This document shows, in pieces, positions 33,510 through 42,378 of a stretch of 64,000 nucleotides of DNA. Each line of letters starts with the position of its first letter. The first letter of the stretch is position 1. The stretch is from Bacillus sp. FJAT-45037. Lineage in GTDB: Bacteria > Bacillota > Bacilli > Bacillales > Bacillaceae_D. The stretch is from assembly GCF_002797325.1 (NCBI RefSeq), contig NZ_KZ454938.1, forward strand, positions 2,058,267-2,122,266. The letters are read 5' to 3'. The position numbers and the translations under genes were made by a program. Under the pieces are notes generated by a model, which searched no databases, had not been told where the DNA came from, and worked only from the letters and a program-made list of their open reading frames with translations.

Positions 33510-33736
33510 TGGGTAATATGCATTATCAACAAGCTCGTGAGGCAGTAGCTCGTGCTGAACTTCTAGCTATGGCTGCTGAAACTGATATTCAACGTGAAGC
33601 TGTTCAAAGAGAAATTGGCCGTGCAAAAAACGCACTAAATTCAGCTTTTCACCAATCTACACCTGCTGAACAAGAGCAACTTGGCGAGATGCAATCCCAA
33701 TTGCACAACATTACATCTATGGGACAGTTTGAATAG
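33509..33736 (+). CDS. Small helical protein, DUF3813-like, 75 aa
   Basis: Begins MGNMHYQQAREAVARAELLA. It is Ala/Gln/Glu-rich and helical, with QREIGRAKNALNSAFHQSTP in the middle, and resembles the DUF3813 family of Bacillus in size and pattern (recollection, not a search). It starts at ATG 33509, which overlaps the previous stop by one base, so translation is probably coupled. AGGTG is eight bases upstream. A terminator follows. Confidence 0.7.
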   Translation: MGNMHYQQAREAVARAELLAMAAETDIQREAVQREIGRAKNALNSAFHQSTPAEQEQLGEMQSQLHNITSMGQFE

Positions 33737-33760
33737 AAAAACGATTATAATCTAGTTGAG

Positions 33761-33784
33761 AAGAGCGTATATGCCTACGCTCTT
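33761..33784 (+). terminator. Intrinsic terminator
   Basis: AAGAGCGTA, a 6-base loop, TACGCTCTT, then T6. Confidence 0.9.
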
Positions 33785-33892
33785 TTTTTATTGAACACAT
33801 TGATTTAACAAACAAATCTACTACTCTCCCTGAATTATTTATGTTACGCTAGAATGGTCACACACGTATAAATGTGTAGGGGGAGCAGAAAC

Positions 33893-34348
33893 ATGGTCAA
33901 GGTTTTTGAAATTTCAAAAGATGCAGATGAAGTATTACAACATCGTATTGCCGATTTACTAATGGGACAAATGGAATCAGTATGGGCTCCTAACCCTTAT
34001 GAGCAATTACTTTCTTCTATTAAACTCGCTTTAAAGGAAGGTTCACAAGCTCATATATTTGTTGCCGAAAAAGATGAAACATTAGTTGGTGCCGCCTTTT
34101 TTAATGTGGGCATTAGCATAGACAAAGGTGGTCATTACATTTGGCTGAATGACTTGTTTGTTCATAAAGAGCATCGCAATCAAGGGATTGCTAAAAAACT
34201 TCTACTTCAAATTATTTATTGGGCAGAGAATGAGAAAATAAAAGGGATAGAGCTTGAAACCGGTATTAATAATGAAGCAACAAAAGCCTTGTACAATTCG
34301 TTAGGTTTTTATGATATTGTCTCAAAACGATATGGCTTTAGATTCTAA
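33893..34348 (+). CDS. GNAT family N-acetyltransferase
   Basis: 151 residues from ATG 33893, with GGGGGAG seven bases upstream. The acetyl-CoA binding loop is HKEHRNQGIAKKLLLQIIYW (R/Q-x-x-G-x-G/A type), preceded by IWLNDLFVHKE. The end AYNSLGFYDIV-like motif reads ALYNSLGFYDIVSKRYGF. The substrate is unknown. Single gene between terminators. Confidence 0.9.
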   Translation: MVKVFEISKDADEVLQHRIADLLMGQMESVWAPNPYEQLLSSIKLALKEGSQAHIFVAEKDETLVGAAFFNVGISIDKGGHYIWLNDLFVHKEHRNQGIAKKLLLQIIYWAENEKIKGIELETGINNEATKALYNSLGFYDIVSKRYGFRF

Positions 34349-34376
34349 ACTGATAGGAGATTGAATCCTATCAGTT
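34348..34376 (+). terminator. Intrinsic terminator
   Basis: AACTGATAGGA, a 7-base loop, TCCTATCAGTT, then T7. Confidence 0.9.
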
Positions 34377-34507
34377 TTTTTATGTTTTTACCCACGCCCA
34401 ATTATCTGAAAACTAGGCGAATTGCTTCTTTTTTCTTGCTTAGAAACATATGATGTAGCAACCTTACAATTTAGTTATCGCAAGCCCCAAGAGGAGTGTG
34501 GACTATA

Positions 34508-35107
34508 ATGAGAGATGCTTTTGTGGATGTTGAATTTTCAGATGTATACATTGAATTAACAAAGCCAGCACTCCATCAATTCATTAAAAGAATGATGAGC
34601 CAGCATTACTCGTTGTTTTGGCGATACGATTCTAAGACGATTTATTTAATGATTGAACTTGAAGACTCAGTACACGAACTTCCTTTTATACGCAACACTG
34701 ATTTTCTAACTCTATCCGCCGAATGTCTTCATGTTTATGATGATGTCCTTGCAAGTGCCATTGAAAAATTACTTCAACGTGAACGTGGGAATGCCATTGT
34801 GAAACGAGTGACTGAAGGTCCTCTCTACATTACGTCCTACCAAGCTGGCGACATTGAGTCAATGATAGAAATTGATGGGAGTGAGAAAGTGATGATGAAT
34901 AGAAATGGATCGATGATTCAGTACAAGGATGATGGGAAATCACTCGAGCCAAAAACAATTTTTAATATGATGAACCTTGAAATTGATTATGTATTAATGG
35001 AATTACATGAAGCGCTTCTCAACCAAGATGACTCGGAAATAGAATCTCATAAAAGGCGCTTAAAGAAACTGCTGCAAAGACGCGAACAAGTTGAACAACT
35101 ACTTTAG
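34508..35107 (+). CDS. Hypothetical protein, 199 aa
   Basis: Not recognised. Soluble, acidic, without a signal peptide. A mixed alpha/beta first half (FVDVEFSDVYIELTKPALHQ) leads to a polar middle, then a long helix at the C-terminus (residues about 160-199) rich in Glu, Lys and Arg that may be a coiled coil. AAGAGGAG precedes ATG 34508 by 11 bases; the GTG at 34496 overlaps that site. It has a terminator on each side. Confidence 0.65.
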   Translation: MRDAFVDVEFSDVYIELTKPALHQFIKRMMSQHYSLFWRYDSKTIYLMIELEDSVHELPFIRNTDFLTLSAECLHVYDDVLASAIEKLLQRERGNAIVKRVTEGPLYITSYQAGDIESMIEIDGSEKVMMNRNGSMIQYKDDGKSLEPKTIFNMMNLEIDYVLMELHEALLNQDDSEIESHKRRLKKLLQRREQVEQLL

Positions 35108-35151
35108 TTCAACACTAATAAAGCTATACGTTGCTAAATGCAACGAAAAAA

Positions 35152-35177
35152 GCAAGCACATCCTAATCGGTGCTTGC
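35152..35177. terminator. Bidirectional terminator
   Basis: GCAAGCAC, a 10-base loop, GTGCTTGC, with A6 before and T6 after. Serves the 199-aa gene and the convergent cstA-like gene. Confidence 0.85.
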
Positions 35178-35214
35178 ATTTTTTCGGGGACTATTATGAA
35201 GTTTATCTCCACTT

Positions 35215-36675
35215 TTATGCTGCCGAACGATCATCCTCTAGTCTTTCATCAATTGCAATGTTAGACCTGAGTTGCTTTTTGGCTTTAATCGTAAACAACG
35301 TAATAACAACCGCTGTTCCTAAAGCGGCTACCGCATAAGAAACATTCATTGGTAATCCAAAGCCAATCTGTGCATTGGCAATATAAGTGAATGTCACCAT
35401 CGTCATAAACGCTGCTGGAATACTCGCAATCCAATGTAGCTTATGAGCTAAGATGAGATACATTGCCCCCACCCATAAAGCAATCATAGCTGTCGATTGA
35501 TTTGCCCATGAGAAGTAACGCCACAAAATATCAAAGTTTATTGTTGTTAAATACATAGAGATCGCAAACATAGGTAAAGCAATAAAGAATCGATTCCTAA
35601 TTTTCTTTTGACCAATTTTGAAGTAATCAGCAACAATCATTCGTGCACTCCGGAAAGCTGTATCACCTGATGTGATCGGTAAAATAATGACTCCGATAAT
35701 CGCTAGTGTTCCCCCAATTGCTCCAAGCATTGTAATCGAAACCTCTGTAACAACCGCACCCGGACCACCAGCTGCAAGTAATGCACTTAAGTCTGTTCCG
35801 TGGAATAAACTCATTGCTGCTGCCGCCCAAATCATCGCGATAACGGCTTCTGTAATCATCATGCCATAAAAGATACTACGTCCGTTTTTCTCACGCATCG
35901 TTGTACGTGAAATGATTGGTGATTGTGTAGCATGGAAACCTGATAAGGCTCCACAAGAAATGGTCAAGAATAATAACGGAAAGATCATTAATCCTTCTGG
36001 ATGCATATTCGTAAATGTTAATTCAGGAATAGGTGCCCCTGTAACGATTAAACTTCCACCAATACCTAGTGCACTAATGACTAGTAGAGCCCCTAATAAC
36101 GGATAGACACGCCCAATCACCTTATCAATTGGTAGCATTGTAGCAATAACATAATAGATAAAGATAGCAGCAATTATCATGCCTAATGTTACCCATCCAG
36201 GTGCTAAACTATCAATTAATGAAGCAGGTGCACTTACAAAAACTGTTCCAACGAGTAATAGAAGTAAGACCGAAAACGCATTAACGATATGCTTCATCGC
36301 TTTTCCTAAAAACTTACCTGCAAGTTCTGGAAGATGCGCGCCCTTATTACGAATGGAGATCATACCCGTAAGGTAGTCATGAACTGCCCCAGCGAATATT
36401 GCCCCTAGTACAATCCATAAGAAGGCAACAGGACCGTAAAGAGCCCCCATGATTGGACCGAAAATCGGACCAACTCCAGCAATGTTTAATAACTGAATCA
36501 AAGAATTACGCTTTGTTCCCATCGGTACATAATCGACACCATCTTGTTCGGAATAGGCAGGAGTCGGTCGATCTGGTTTGACGCCAAACACTCTCTCAAC
36601 AAATTTTCCATATGTGAAATAACCAATAATTAATAAAACGATTGATATTGCAAACGTTATCATTTTTAACCACAC
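35215..36675 (-). CDS. CstA-family transporter (carbon starvation/pyruvate or peptide)
   Basis: 486 residues with about 12 membrane helices. Family marks: GKFVERVFGVKPDRPTPAY, VPMGTKRNSLIQLLNIAGVG, and GALYGPVAFLWIVLGAIFAG. It is shorter at the C-terminus than E. coli CstA and BtsT (about 700 residues). E. coli BtsT imports pyruvate and is switched on by the LytS/LytT-type system BtsSR; CstA has been linked to peptides and pyruvate. Here a LytT/LytS pair is directly upstream on the same strand. A cre-like site and a possible response-regulator site lie in the 144-bp gap before it. Confidence 0.92.
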   Translation of the reverse strand: MWLKMITFAISIVLLIIGYFTYGKFVERVFGVKPDRPTPAYSEQDGVDYVPMGTKRNSLIQLLNIAGVGPIFGPIMGALYGPVAFLWIVLGAIFAGAVHDYLTGMISIRNKGAHLPELAGKFLGKAMKHIVNAFSVLLLLLVGTVFVSAPASLIDSLAPGWVTLGMIIAAIFIYYVIATMLPIDKVIGRVYPLLGALLVISALGIGGSLIVTGAPIPELTFTNMHPEGLMIFPLLFLTISCGALSGFHATQSPIISRTTMREKNGRSIFYGMMITEAVIAMIWAAAAMSLFHGTDLSALLAAGGPGAVVTEVSITMLGAIGGTLAIIGVIILPITSGDTAFRSARMIVADYFKIGQKKIRNRFFIALPMFAISMYLTTINFDILWRYFSWANQSTAMIALWVGAMYLILAHKLHWIASIPAAFMTMVTFTYIANAQIGFGLPMNVSYAVAALGTAVVITLFTIKAKKQLRSNIAIDERLEDDRSAA

Positions 36676-36697
36676 CCCTTAACGTTTTCTTGCTTTT

Positions 36698-36777
36698 ATT
36701 GTAGCAAGATTCGACATCAAAGGTTATGAAAGCGGTTTAACGCGTAGGAATTAGCTACCTACATGTACAAAATACAT
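36698..36777 (-). promoter_or_regulatory. cstA promoter region with cre-like site and inverted repeat
   Basis: Minus strand: an extended -10 TGCTACAAT ends near plus 36698. TGAAAGCGGTTTAA (36727-36740) matches the CcpA cre consensus at 13 of 14 positions and covers the -35 area. ATGTA-5-TACAT (36763-36777) lies just upstream, an activator position suitable for the adjacent LytT regulator. CcpA would hold the gene off when good sugars are present. Confidence 0.55.
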
Positions 36778-36819
36778 CCTAACATGCGATTTTTCATAGA
36801 ATGTTCACATATCGAGCGC

Positions 36820-37563
36820 TTATAATTCTAATTTTTCCCTCAATGCTTTGACATAAGTTCGACTTGCAGGAACCTCATCCTTTATTCCTTTCATTTTTAT
36901 TTGATACGCCCCATTAAACCACGGAACAAGCCCTTCTATCTCAGCTAGATTTACAATATAACTTTTATGCGTTTGTAAAAAAGGATAGCCTTCTAACTTT
37001 TGTTTTAATTCTTTTAAGGGCGTTCGAACTCGATACATTTGCTCTCGTGTGCGAATAACCGTTTCCCGCTCCTCTTTTGATAAATAAAGAATACTTCTAG
37101 GATCTAAATATCGGATTCTTTCTTCATCATCCACTGCTAAGCGCGTTAGTCTTTCTTTGCTTGTCACCACGGACTGCTTGTGTTGAAATTGCTTTAGCAC
37201 TTGTTCTCGGTATCGTTTCAGCGTCTCACTTAATTCGTCCTCGTCAAAAGGCTTTAACAAATAATCCATCGCCTCTACTCGAAAAGCTTTTGCTGCATAG
37301 TGCGCATGAGCCGTAGCAAAAACCACTTTTGGTTTGTTCTTAATCTTCATTAATGATTTCGCTAATTCAAGTCCATTCGTTTGTGGCATATCGATATCTA
37401 AAAAGAGTAGATCCGGCTCATGATTAATGATAGCCATTAATCCTGATTGTGCTTCTTCACACATAGCAATGACCTCAACATCTTCATGTTGCTTCAAGAG
37501 ATGACACAGCTCATCACGACTATGTAACTCATCATCAATAATCACCGTTCTTATTTTTCTCAT
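36820..37563 (-). CDS. LytTR-family response regulator, LytT/BtsR type
   Basis: 247 residues from ATG 37563, which overlaps the kinase stop as ATGA; AGAGGAAGAGGG is just upstream. A longer frame would start at 37599 inside the kinase gene. Receiver domain: VIIDDE, phosphoacceptor Asp56 in DLLFLDIDMPQTNG, and LLKPFDEDEL (Thr/Lys switch ATAHAHYAAKAF before it). C-terminal LytTR DNA-binding domain: YLSKEERETVIRTREQMYRV and FLQTHKSYIVNLAEIEGLVPW. Its likely target is the cstA-like gene next door. Confidence 0.94.
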   Translation of the reverse strand: MRKIRTVIIDDELHSRDELCHLLKQHEDVEVIAMCEEAQSGLMAIINHEPDLLFLDIDMPQTNGLELAKSLMKIKNKPKVVFATAHAHYAAKAFRVEAMDYLLKPFDEDELSETLKRYREQVLKQFQHKQSVVTSKERLTRLAVDDEERIRYLDPRSILYLSKEERETVIRTREQMYRVRTPLKELKQKLEGYPFLQTHKSYIVNLAEIEGLVPWFNGAYQIKMKGIKDEVPASRTYVKALREKLEL

Positions 37564-39323
37564 CCCTCTTCCTCTCTTTCTGTTAAAGCGTTTATGCATA
37601 AGGTAAACGTTGTCCCTTCACCAGGCACACTATCTACCCTAAGATTGAATTCATCTTGATACATCATTTCTAGCCTTCTGTTTAAATTAAACAATCCAAT
37701 TCCAGTCCCTACTTCTGATTTCACAGGTTGTTTAAATAATTCTCTCTGACGATAATCATTCATCCCAACCCCATTATCAGAGATCTGCAATTGAATCCGT
37801 TGATGATCTCCTGTTACTCCGATCCTTAACCAACTTTGACCTACTTTATCTTTTAATCCATGTTTCATCGCATTTTCAACAAGAGGTTGAAGCGTCATCG
37901 GTGGCACGAGAAAAGCCTCTGCTTGTGGTTCAACATCAAACTCTACTTGGAGACGATCACTAAATCTTGCTTCCTCAATTTGCAAATAAGCTTTAACATG
38001 GTCCAACTCTTCTTTAATCGTTGCTTCTGTTTGTTGACTACCAGTTAAATTTTGTCTAAAAAAACGAGATAATGAAATTAACAACTTACGTGCTTTATTC
38101 GGGTCCGTACGAATAAGTGACACAATGGTGTTAAGTGCATTAAATAGAAAGTGAGGATTCACTTGGGCTTGCAATGCTTGAATTTCCGCTTGCTTCGCTA
38201 ATTCCAGTTGATCATCTACATGAGCAAGCTCGAGTTGTTCACTTAATAACTCTGCTAAACCTTTAGCTAGTTCGATCGTGGTTGGTGTCCGTTCTTTCTC
38301 TGAGTGAAAGTAAAGTTTTAATGTTCCACTTGGCTTGTTTTGTTGAATCAAAGGGGCAATAATTGCTGCGCGTAAAGTTTCAGATTGGCTTAGACCTGTC
38401 ATGTCAGCCGCACTCGCAAGCATGAGCTCCCCCGTCTTTAGCACATCTTTTGTTGCTGGTGTTTTTATCAATCGACTCGAAGGCATGTCTTCTCCATCTC
38501 CGACATACGCTAGGACAGATGTATGGTTTGTAATCGATACAGCTGCAACATCAATTTCTCGATACAAAATTGAACAAGTGGCCTGAGCTGAATCTTTTGA
38601 TAACCCTTTTCTCATATGCTTCAATGTTTGATTGGCTAATCGGAAGGATCGCTCTGCTTGAAGACGCCCCATTCTCTCCTCTACACTGATAACATTGCGA
38701 ATAATTAAGATGAAAATAGCTGCTCCTATGCCGTTAGCTACAATCATTGGTAGACCAATCTCTGCTACGAGTGACCAAGCCGTAGAAAAAGGTTGAGCAA
38801 TGAGTAAGATGATGAGCATTTGCACCGACTCAGCTAACATTCCTACGAATAAAGCGGTTTGCCAAGATACGATGCGTCGATGACGAAAACGTTTAAAGAA
38901 ATAGCCAGCAATTATTCCCGCTAATACAGTAGAAACACCACAAGCAAAAGCCGAGAACCCTCCCAATGTATAACGGTGGACTCCAGCGATAAACCCTGCC
39001 CCCACTCCTACTTTCCATCCACCTAATAGCCCTGCTATGACAATACCAATCACTCTCGCGTTAGCAATCGCCTCACCTTCTCCGAGTGAGACCGTCCATC
39101 TACTATATAGGCCAGACTCCGCGTGAATAGTGAGTCCTGTGTATGTACCAATGATGCCAAAAATCCCAAACATCAGCATGAAATTTACTCGTTGAACCGT
39201 TGACACGTTTTTTTGTTCAATGATATTCCGAACAAAACGAAAGCGCGTGATCAAAAAGGCTACTGTCACAATAATTCCGAGTCGCTCAAGCATGACAAGC
39301 ATTAACTCCCACATCAACCACAC
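37560..39323 (-). CDS. LytS-type sensor histidine kinase
   Basis: 587 residues. The N-terminal half has six or so hydrophobic segments of the 5TM-LYT kind. Conserved pieces include IGTYTGLTIH and AIANARVIGIVIAGLLGG. A GAF-like region follows, then a His_kinase domain with QVNPHFLFNALNTIVSLI (the phosphorylated His near residue 390) and an HATPase with VPPMTLQPLVENAMKHGL and GVGMN/GTGIGLFNLNRRL. The start is uncertain: GTG 39323 or ATG 39314. Forms a two-component system with the next gene. Confidence 0.94.
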   Translation of the reverse strand: MWLMWELMLVMLERLGIIVTVAFLITRFRFVRNIIEQKNVSTVQRVNFMLMFGIFGIIGTYTGLTIHAESGLYSRWTVSLGEGEAIANARVIGIVIAGLLGGWKVGVGAGFIAGVHRYTLGGFSAFACGVSTVLAGIIAGYFFKRFRHRRIVSWQTALFVGMLAESVQMLIILLIAQPFSTAWSLVAEIGLPMIVANGIGAAIFILIIRNVISVEERMGRLQAERSFRLANQTLKHMRKGLSKDSAQATCSILYREIDVAAVSITNHTSVLAYVGDGEDMPSSRLIKTPATKDVLKTGELMLASAADMTGLSQSETLRAAIIAPLIQQNKPSGTLKLYFHSEKERTPTTIELAKGLAELLSEQLELAHVDDQLELAKQAEIQALQAQVNPHFLFNALNTIVSLIRTDPNKARKLLISLSRFFRQNLTGSQQTEATIKEELDHVKAYLQIEEARFSDRLQVEFDVEPQAEAFLVPPMTLQPLVENAMKHGLKDKVGQSWLRIGVTGDHQRIQLQISDNGVGMNDYRQRELFKQPVKSEVGTGIGLFNLNRRLEMMYQDEFNLRVDSVPGEGTTFTLCINALTEREEEG

Positions 39324-39335
39324 GTTCCTTTCTTT

Positions 39336-39902
39336 TTACTTTGTTTGATAATAAATAAACATCGTGACAAGGCATTTTTGTTCATTGCTGAGATTTTTAT
39401 AATGGTGAACTTCATCTGCTTGGAAATGAATGGCTTGTCCTTTGTTTAACTCATACCTTTTTTCTCCTACAAATAATTCTAGCACTCCATCTTCGACAAT
39501 TAAATATTCCTCCACACCTACTTGATGACCTTCTGATTGATTAGATGTGCCTGGCTCTAGAGAAAAAGAGAAAATTTCAAACGGTTTGTCGAGCGGCTTA
39601 GGAAACAACGGATATACGCGAAAACTTTCGTCATGACCTGTTAAAGGCTCTATTTCTTGTCGTTTTACAACGGTGACGCCTGCTTGTTCCTCTTCTAAAA
39701 ACGAGGTAAAAGAAACATTCAATCCCTTAGCAATCTTCCATAAGGTTCCTACTGTTGGATTCGACTCTCCTCGTTCGATCTGACCTAACATCGGCTTACT
39801 GACACCTGTTTGCTTTGATAACTGATCAAGACTATACCCATGCTTTGTACGGATTGATTTCAAACGCCCTCCGATTAACTTTGATATTTGTTCTTTCTCC
39901 AT
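39336..39902 (-). CDS. XRE-family regulator with C-terminal cupin domain
   Basis: 188 residues from ATG 39902, with AAGGAG seven bases before it; an upstream ATG at 39941 lies inside the operator and is not used. An HTH_3 domain at about 5-60 reads LKSIRTKHGYSLDQLSKQTG, then VSKPMLGQIERGESNPTVGT. A cupin_2 domain at about 115-185 has GVEEYLIVEDGVLELFVGEK. Cupin parts of such regulators often bind small ligands. It is divergent from azlCD with an operator-like palindrome between, so it probably controls that exporter. Confidence 0.9.
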   Translation of the reverse strand: MEKEQISKLIGGRLKSIRTKHGYSLDQLSKQTGVSKPMLGQIERGESNPTVGTLWKIAKGLNVSFTSFLEEEQAGVTVVKRQEIEPLTGHDESFRVYPLFPKPLDKPFEIFSFSLEPGTSNQSEGHQVGVEEYLIVEDGVLELFVGEKRYELNKGQAIHFQADEVHHYKNLSNEQKCLVTMFIYYQTK

Positions 39903-39922
39903 AAAAAAACTCCTTGTTGTAC

Positions 39923-39940
39923 TGTATGTTTTAACATACA
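39923..39940. promoter_or_regulatory. Operator-like palindrome TGTATGTT-TT-AACATACA
   Basis: Perfect 8-bp arms around TT, 21 bases upstream of the regulator start and 80 bases upstream of azlC. The symmetrical site in a divergent gap is typical for an autoregulated HTH protein. Confidence 0.65.
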
Positions 39941-40019
39941 ATAATATAATATATTATGTGTTCCGAGATATACTTTTTATGTAAGTGTATCATGACCATT
40001 AAAACGAAGGGGCAAAAAA

Positions 40020-40718
40020 ATGGCGACAACTATACTCACTCATCAAAAATCTGAATTTTCTCGTGGCCTTATGGCAGGTACAAGTATCGCTATAGGCTAT
40101 CTCCCCGCTGCATTAACCTTTGGCTTGCTAGCAAAAGGAACAGGACTTAGCTTTTTTGAAGCGATGGCGATGAGTATGTTTGTTTTTGCTGGCGCGGCTC
40201 AATATATGGCTTTAAATTTGCTTGCCATTGGAACTGGCGCCTTTGAAATTATCTTTACTACCTTTATTGTGAACATTCGTCACCTACTTATGAGCGCGTC
40301 TGTAAACGAACGCGTCGAAGAAGCCCCTCCTTTCATTAAAGCCATTTACTCTTTTGGCTTAACAGATGAAGTATTTGCTGTCTCCTCCACCCAAGAAGGC
40401 ACCGTTCGAACCGGATTTATTTTCGGTGTAGCGTTGATGGCATATACTAGTTGGGTGATTAACACAGGTGCTGGATACCTCGTCGGCTCTCTATTACCTG
40501 CTTCTCTTCAAGCAAGTATGGCGATTGCGTTGTATGCAATGTTTATCGCATTACTTATTCCGTCTGTCAAAAAAGAGCGGAAAATCTTTTACTTAGCAGC
40601 AACTGCCGCCATGTTAAACGGTGTATTCTCGCTTGTTATGCCAAGTGGATGGTCCATTGTCCTTGCGACGTTAATGGCTTCTATAGCTATTGAATACATA
40701 CCAAAAAAAGGAGGTTAG
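40020..40718 (+). CDS. azlC: AzlC family branched-chain amino acid exporter subunit
   Basis: 232 residues, large subunit of the AzlCD (LIV-E) exporter. Conserved pieces: RGLMAGTSIAIGYLPAALTFG, FVFAGAAQYMALNLL and NIRHLLMSAS. About six membrane helices. GAAGGGGC is the ribosome site. AzlD starts four bases after its stop. In B. subtilis the pair gives resistance to 4-azaleucine; here control seems to be by the XRE-cupin protein. Confidence 0.94.
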   Translation: MATTILTHQKSEFSRGLMAGTSIAIGYLPAALTFGLLAKGTGLSFFEAMAMSMFVFAGAAQYMALNLLAIGTGAFEIIFTTFIVNIRHLLMSASVNERVEEAPPFIKAIYSFGLTDEVFAVSSTQEGTVRTGFIFGVALMAYTSWVINTGAGYLVGSLLPASLQASMAIALYAMFIALLIPSVKKERKIFYLAATAAMLNGVFSLVMPSGWSIVLATLMASIAIEYIPKKGG

Positions 40719-40722
40719 ATCT

Positions 40723-41028
40723 ATGTCACTTACTATGGCCTTAATCATTGCTGGTATGGCCATTGTCACCTATATACCGAGAATGCTCCCTCTTACGTTT
40801 ATGGATACACTCAATATTCCTACTTGGCTACAGGCCATTCTTCGTAATGTCCCCTATGCTGCTCTTGGGGCGTTAATTTTCCCAGGAATATTAACGGCAC
40901 ATGAAAATATTTGGTTTAGTCTCATTGGTGCAATCACTGCTATTCTCGTAGCTTATTTAGGAGCAAACCTAATTGTGGTCGTACTTAGCAGCATTAGCAT
41001 TATCATGGTTTTAACACTTTTAATGTAA
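40723..41028 (+). CDS. azlD: AzlD family branched-chain amino acid exporter subunit
   Basis: 101 residues from ATG 40723, with AAGGAGG eight bases upstream; the frame could open at 40690 within azlC, but without support. Begins MSLTMALIIAGMAIVTYIPR and contains RMLPLTFMDTLNIPTWLQAI and VPYAALGALIFPGIL. Four short membrane helices. Partner of AzlC. Confidence 0.93.
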   Translation: MSLTMALIIAGMAIVTYIPRMLPLTFMDTLNIPTWLQAILRNVPYAALGALIFPGILTAHENIWFSLIGAITAILVAYLGANLIVVVLSSISIIMVLTLLM

Positions 41029-41121
41029 TTCCTCACAATGACACCCCACTCCCCTTTCATTCTCCCCTTGAAAACGATACAATAAAAGAATGCTCATAAG
41101 AATGAAACGGGGTGAACGTGG

Positions 41122-42378
41122 GTGAACCGCCTTCCCAAACAAGAAGAAATCCGACTAGAAAAGCAAATGGAACAACATGTCATTGATACTTATAAACAGC
41201 TCGTCACTTCGCGTTACTATACTAAAAGTCAAATAGAACAGATTGTATTAGCGACCAAGAAGGTCCTTCCAAGTGATGAACTCGAGCGAATGAAGCAAAT
41301 CCTCGTTCAAGTGAAAGGGGTTCTTGCCCTTGCTGTTCGAGCTAACACATACGATGCATATGAAAGACGCTTTAGCCAATACTTTCATTCATTATTAGAA
41401 GAGGTAGCAGCACTTATAAAGAAAATGGACAATCAATCAAACGAGTATCAGAAACTTTTAAGACGTATTCTTTTTTACTTTGTTTATGATGCGTATGAAG
41501 AGCGCTCTCCCTGGCCTTACCTCGTCTTAAAAATTGCTGACCACGTACCCGTAAGGCAACTTGAGGTTATGGATCAATTCTTAGAGGAATCGTTGAGTGA
41601 TACAGGCTATGCAAGAAAAGTATCAATTGCCAAAAGCTATCTTCTCCTGAAAGTTGGCAAGGAGCGAAAAGCATTGTCCTACTTAATGAGAATTGTACCC
41701 ATAGGTCAACAAGAAGTGACCGTTCATTTTCAATGTTTAAAAAAACGGGAGCGCTGGCAAACCATTCAAGAATGGTTCGCGCAACTGTTTCCAAACAGGT
41801 CAGAGCGTGGGTATGGTTCTCTGCAACAAATAGCAGACGAAATGCACGCCTCCTTACATCAATCAGCCAACGTGTTAACTGGCGTATGGAAAAGGTGGCT
41901 TTTACAACCTAGTTTTCAACGTTTTCTATCATTATTAACTCACGTGCCAGCTGATGAAAGAGACGCATTAGTAGATCAATTACTACATGAACTAAAACAG
42001 TCTCTACATCAAACAGAAACAGTTATAACCTATATTCGTATGTTAAAAGAATACGAAAAATATGAAGAAGCATCTGCATTTTTTCTTATACATGAACACG
42101 ACCCACTCAGACTACATCAAGAGAAAAAAGACCTTTTGAAACGAATTGAACAGCATAAACCGTCACTTGCCAAACCCATTCATCATCAGTTTGTAATTCG
42201 TCTTGTTGAAAAGAAATCTAGGGTTCATTACGAGGCAGCCGTCGGGTCCATCCGAACGTTACAAGAACTTTATCTAAAAACAGATGAACGAACACTCTTT
42301 TTTCACTACTTAGCTCGAATGAAAAAACAATATCGAACGTATCGAGCGTTTGTTGAGGAGTTGAAAACGATTGAATAA
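41122..42378 (+). CDS. Helical protein upstream of SNF2 ATPase, YwqB-like without SWIM finger
   Basis: 418 residues, wholly helical, basic and rich in Gln and Leu, with no clear domain match. In B. subtilis the SNF2 gene ywqA is paired with ywqB, which carries an N-terminal SWIM zinc finger (CxC...CxH). No such Cys/His pattern is present here, and the space upstream (92 bp) cannot hold it. The product resembles the helical C-terminal part of that protein. The start is GTG with GGGGTGA upstream. It overlaps the SNF2 gene by eight bases, so the products probably work together. Confidence 0.7.
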   Translation: MNRLPKQEEIRLEKQMEQHVIDTYKQLVTSRYYTKSQIEQIVLATKKVLPSDELERMKQILVQVKGVLALAVRANTYDAYERRFSQYFHSLLEEVAALIKKMDNQSNEYQKLLRRILFYFVYDAYEERSPWPYLVLKIADHVPVRQLEVMDQFLEESLSDTGYARKVSIAKSYLLLKVGKERKALSYLMRIVPIGQQEVTVHFQCLKKRERWQTIQEWFAQLFPNRSERGYGSLQQIADEMHASLHQSANVLTGVWKRWLLQPSFQRFLSLLTHVPADERDALVDQLLHELKQSLHQTETVITYIRMLKEYEKYEEASAFFLIHEHDPLRLHQEKKDLLKRIEQHKPSLAKPIHHQFVIRLVEKKSRVHYEAAVGSIRTLQELYLKTDERTLFFHYLARMKKQYRTYRAFVEELKTIE

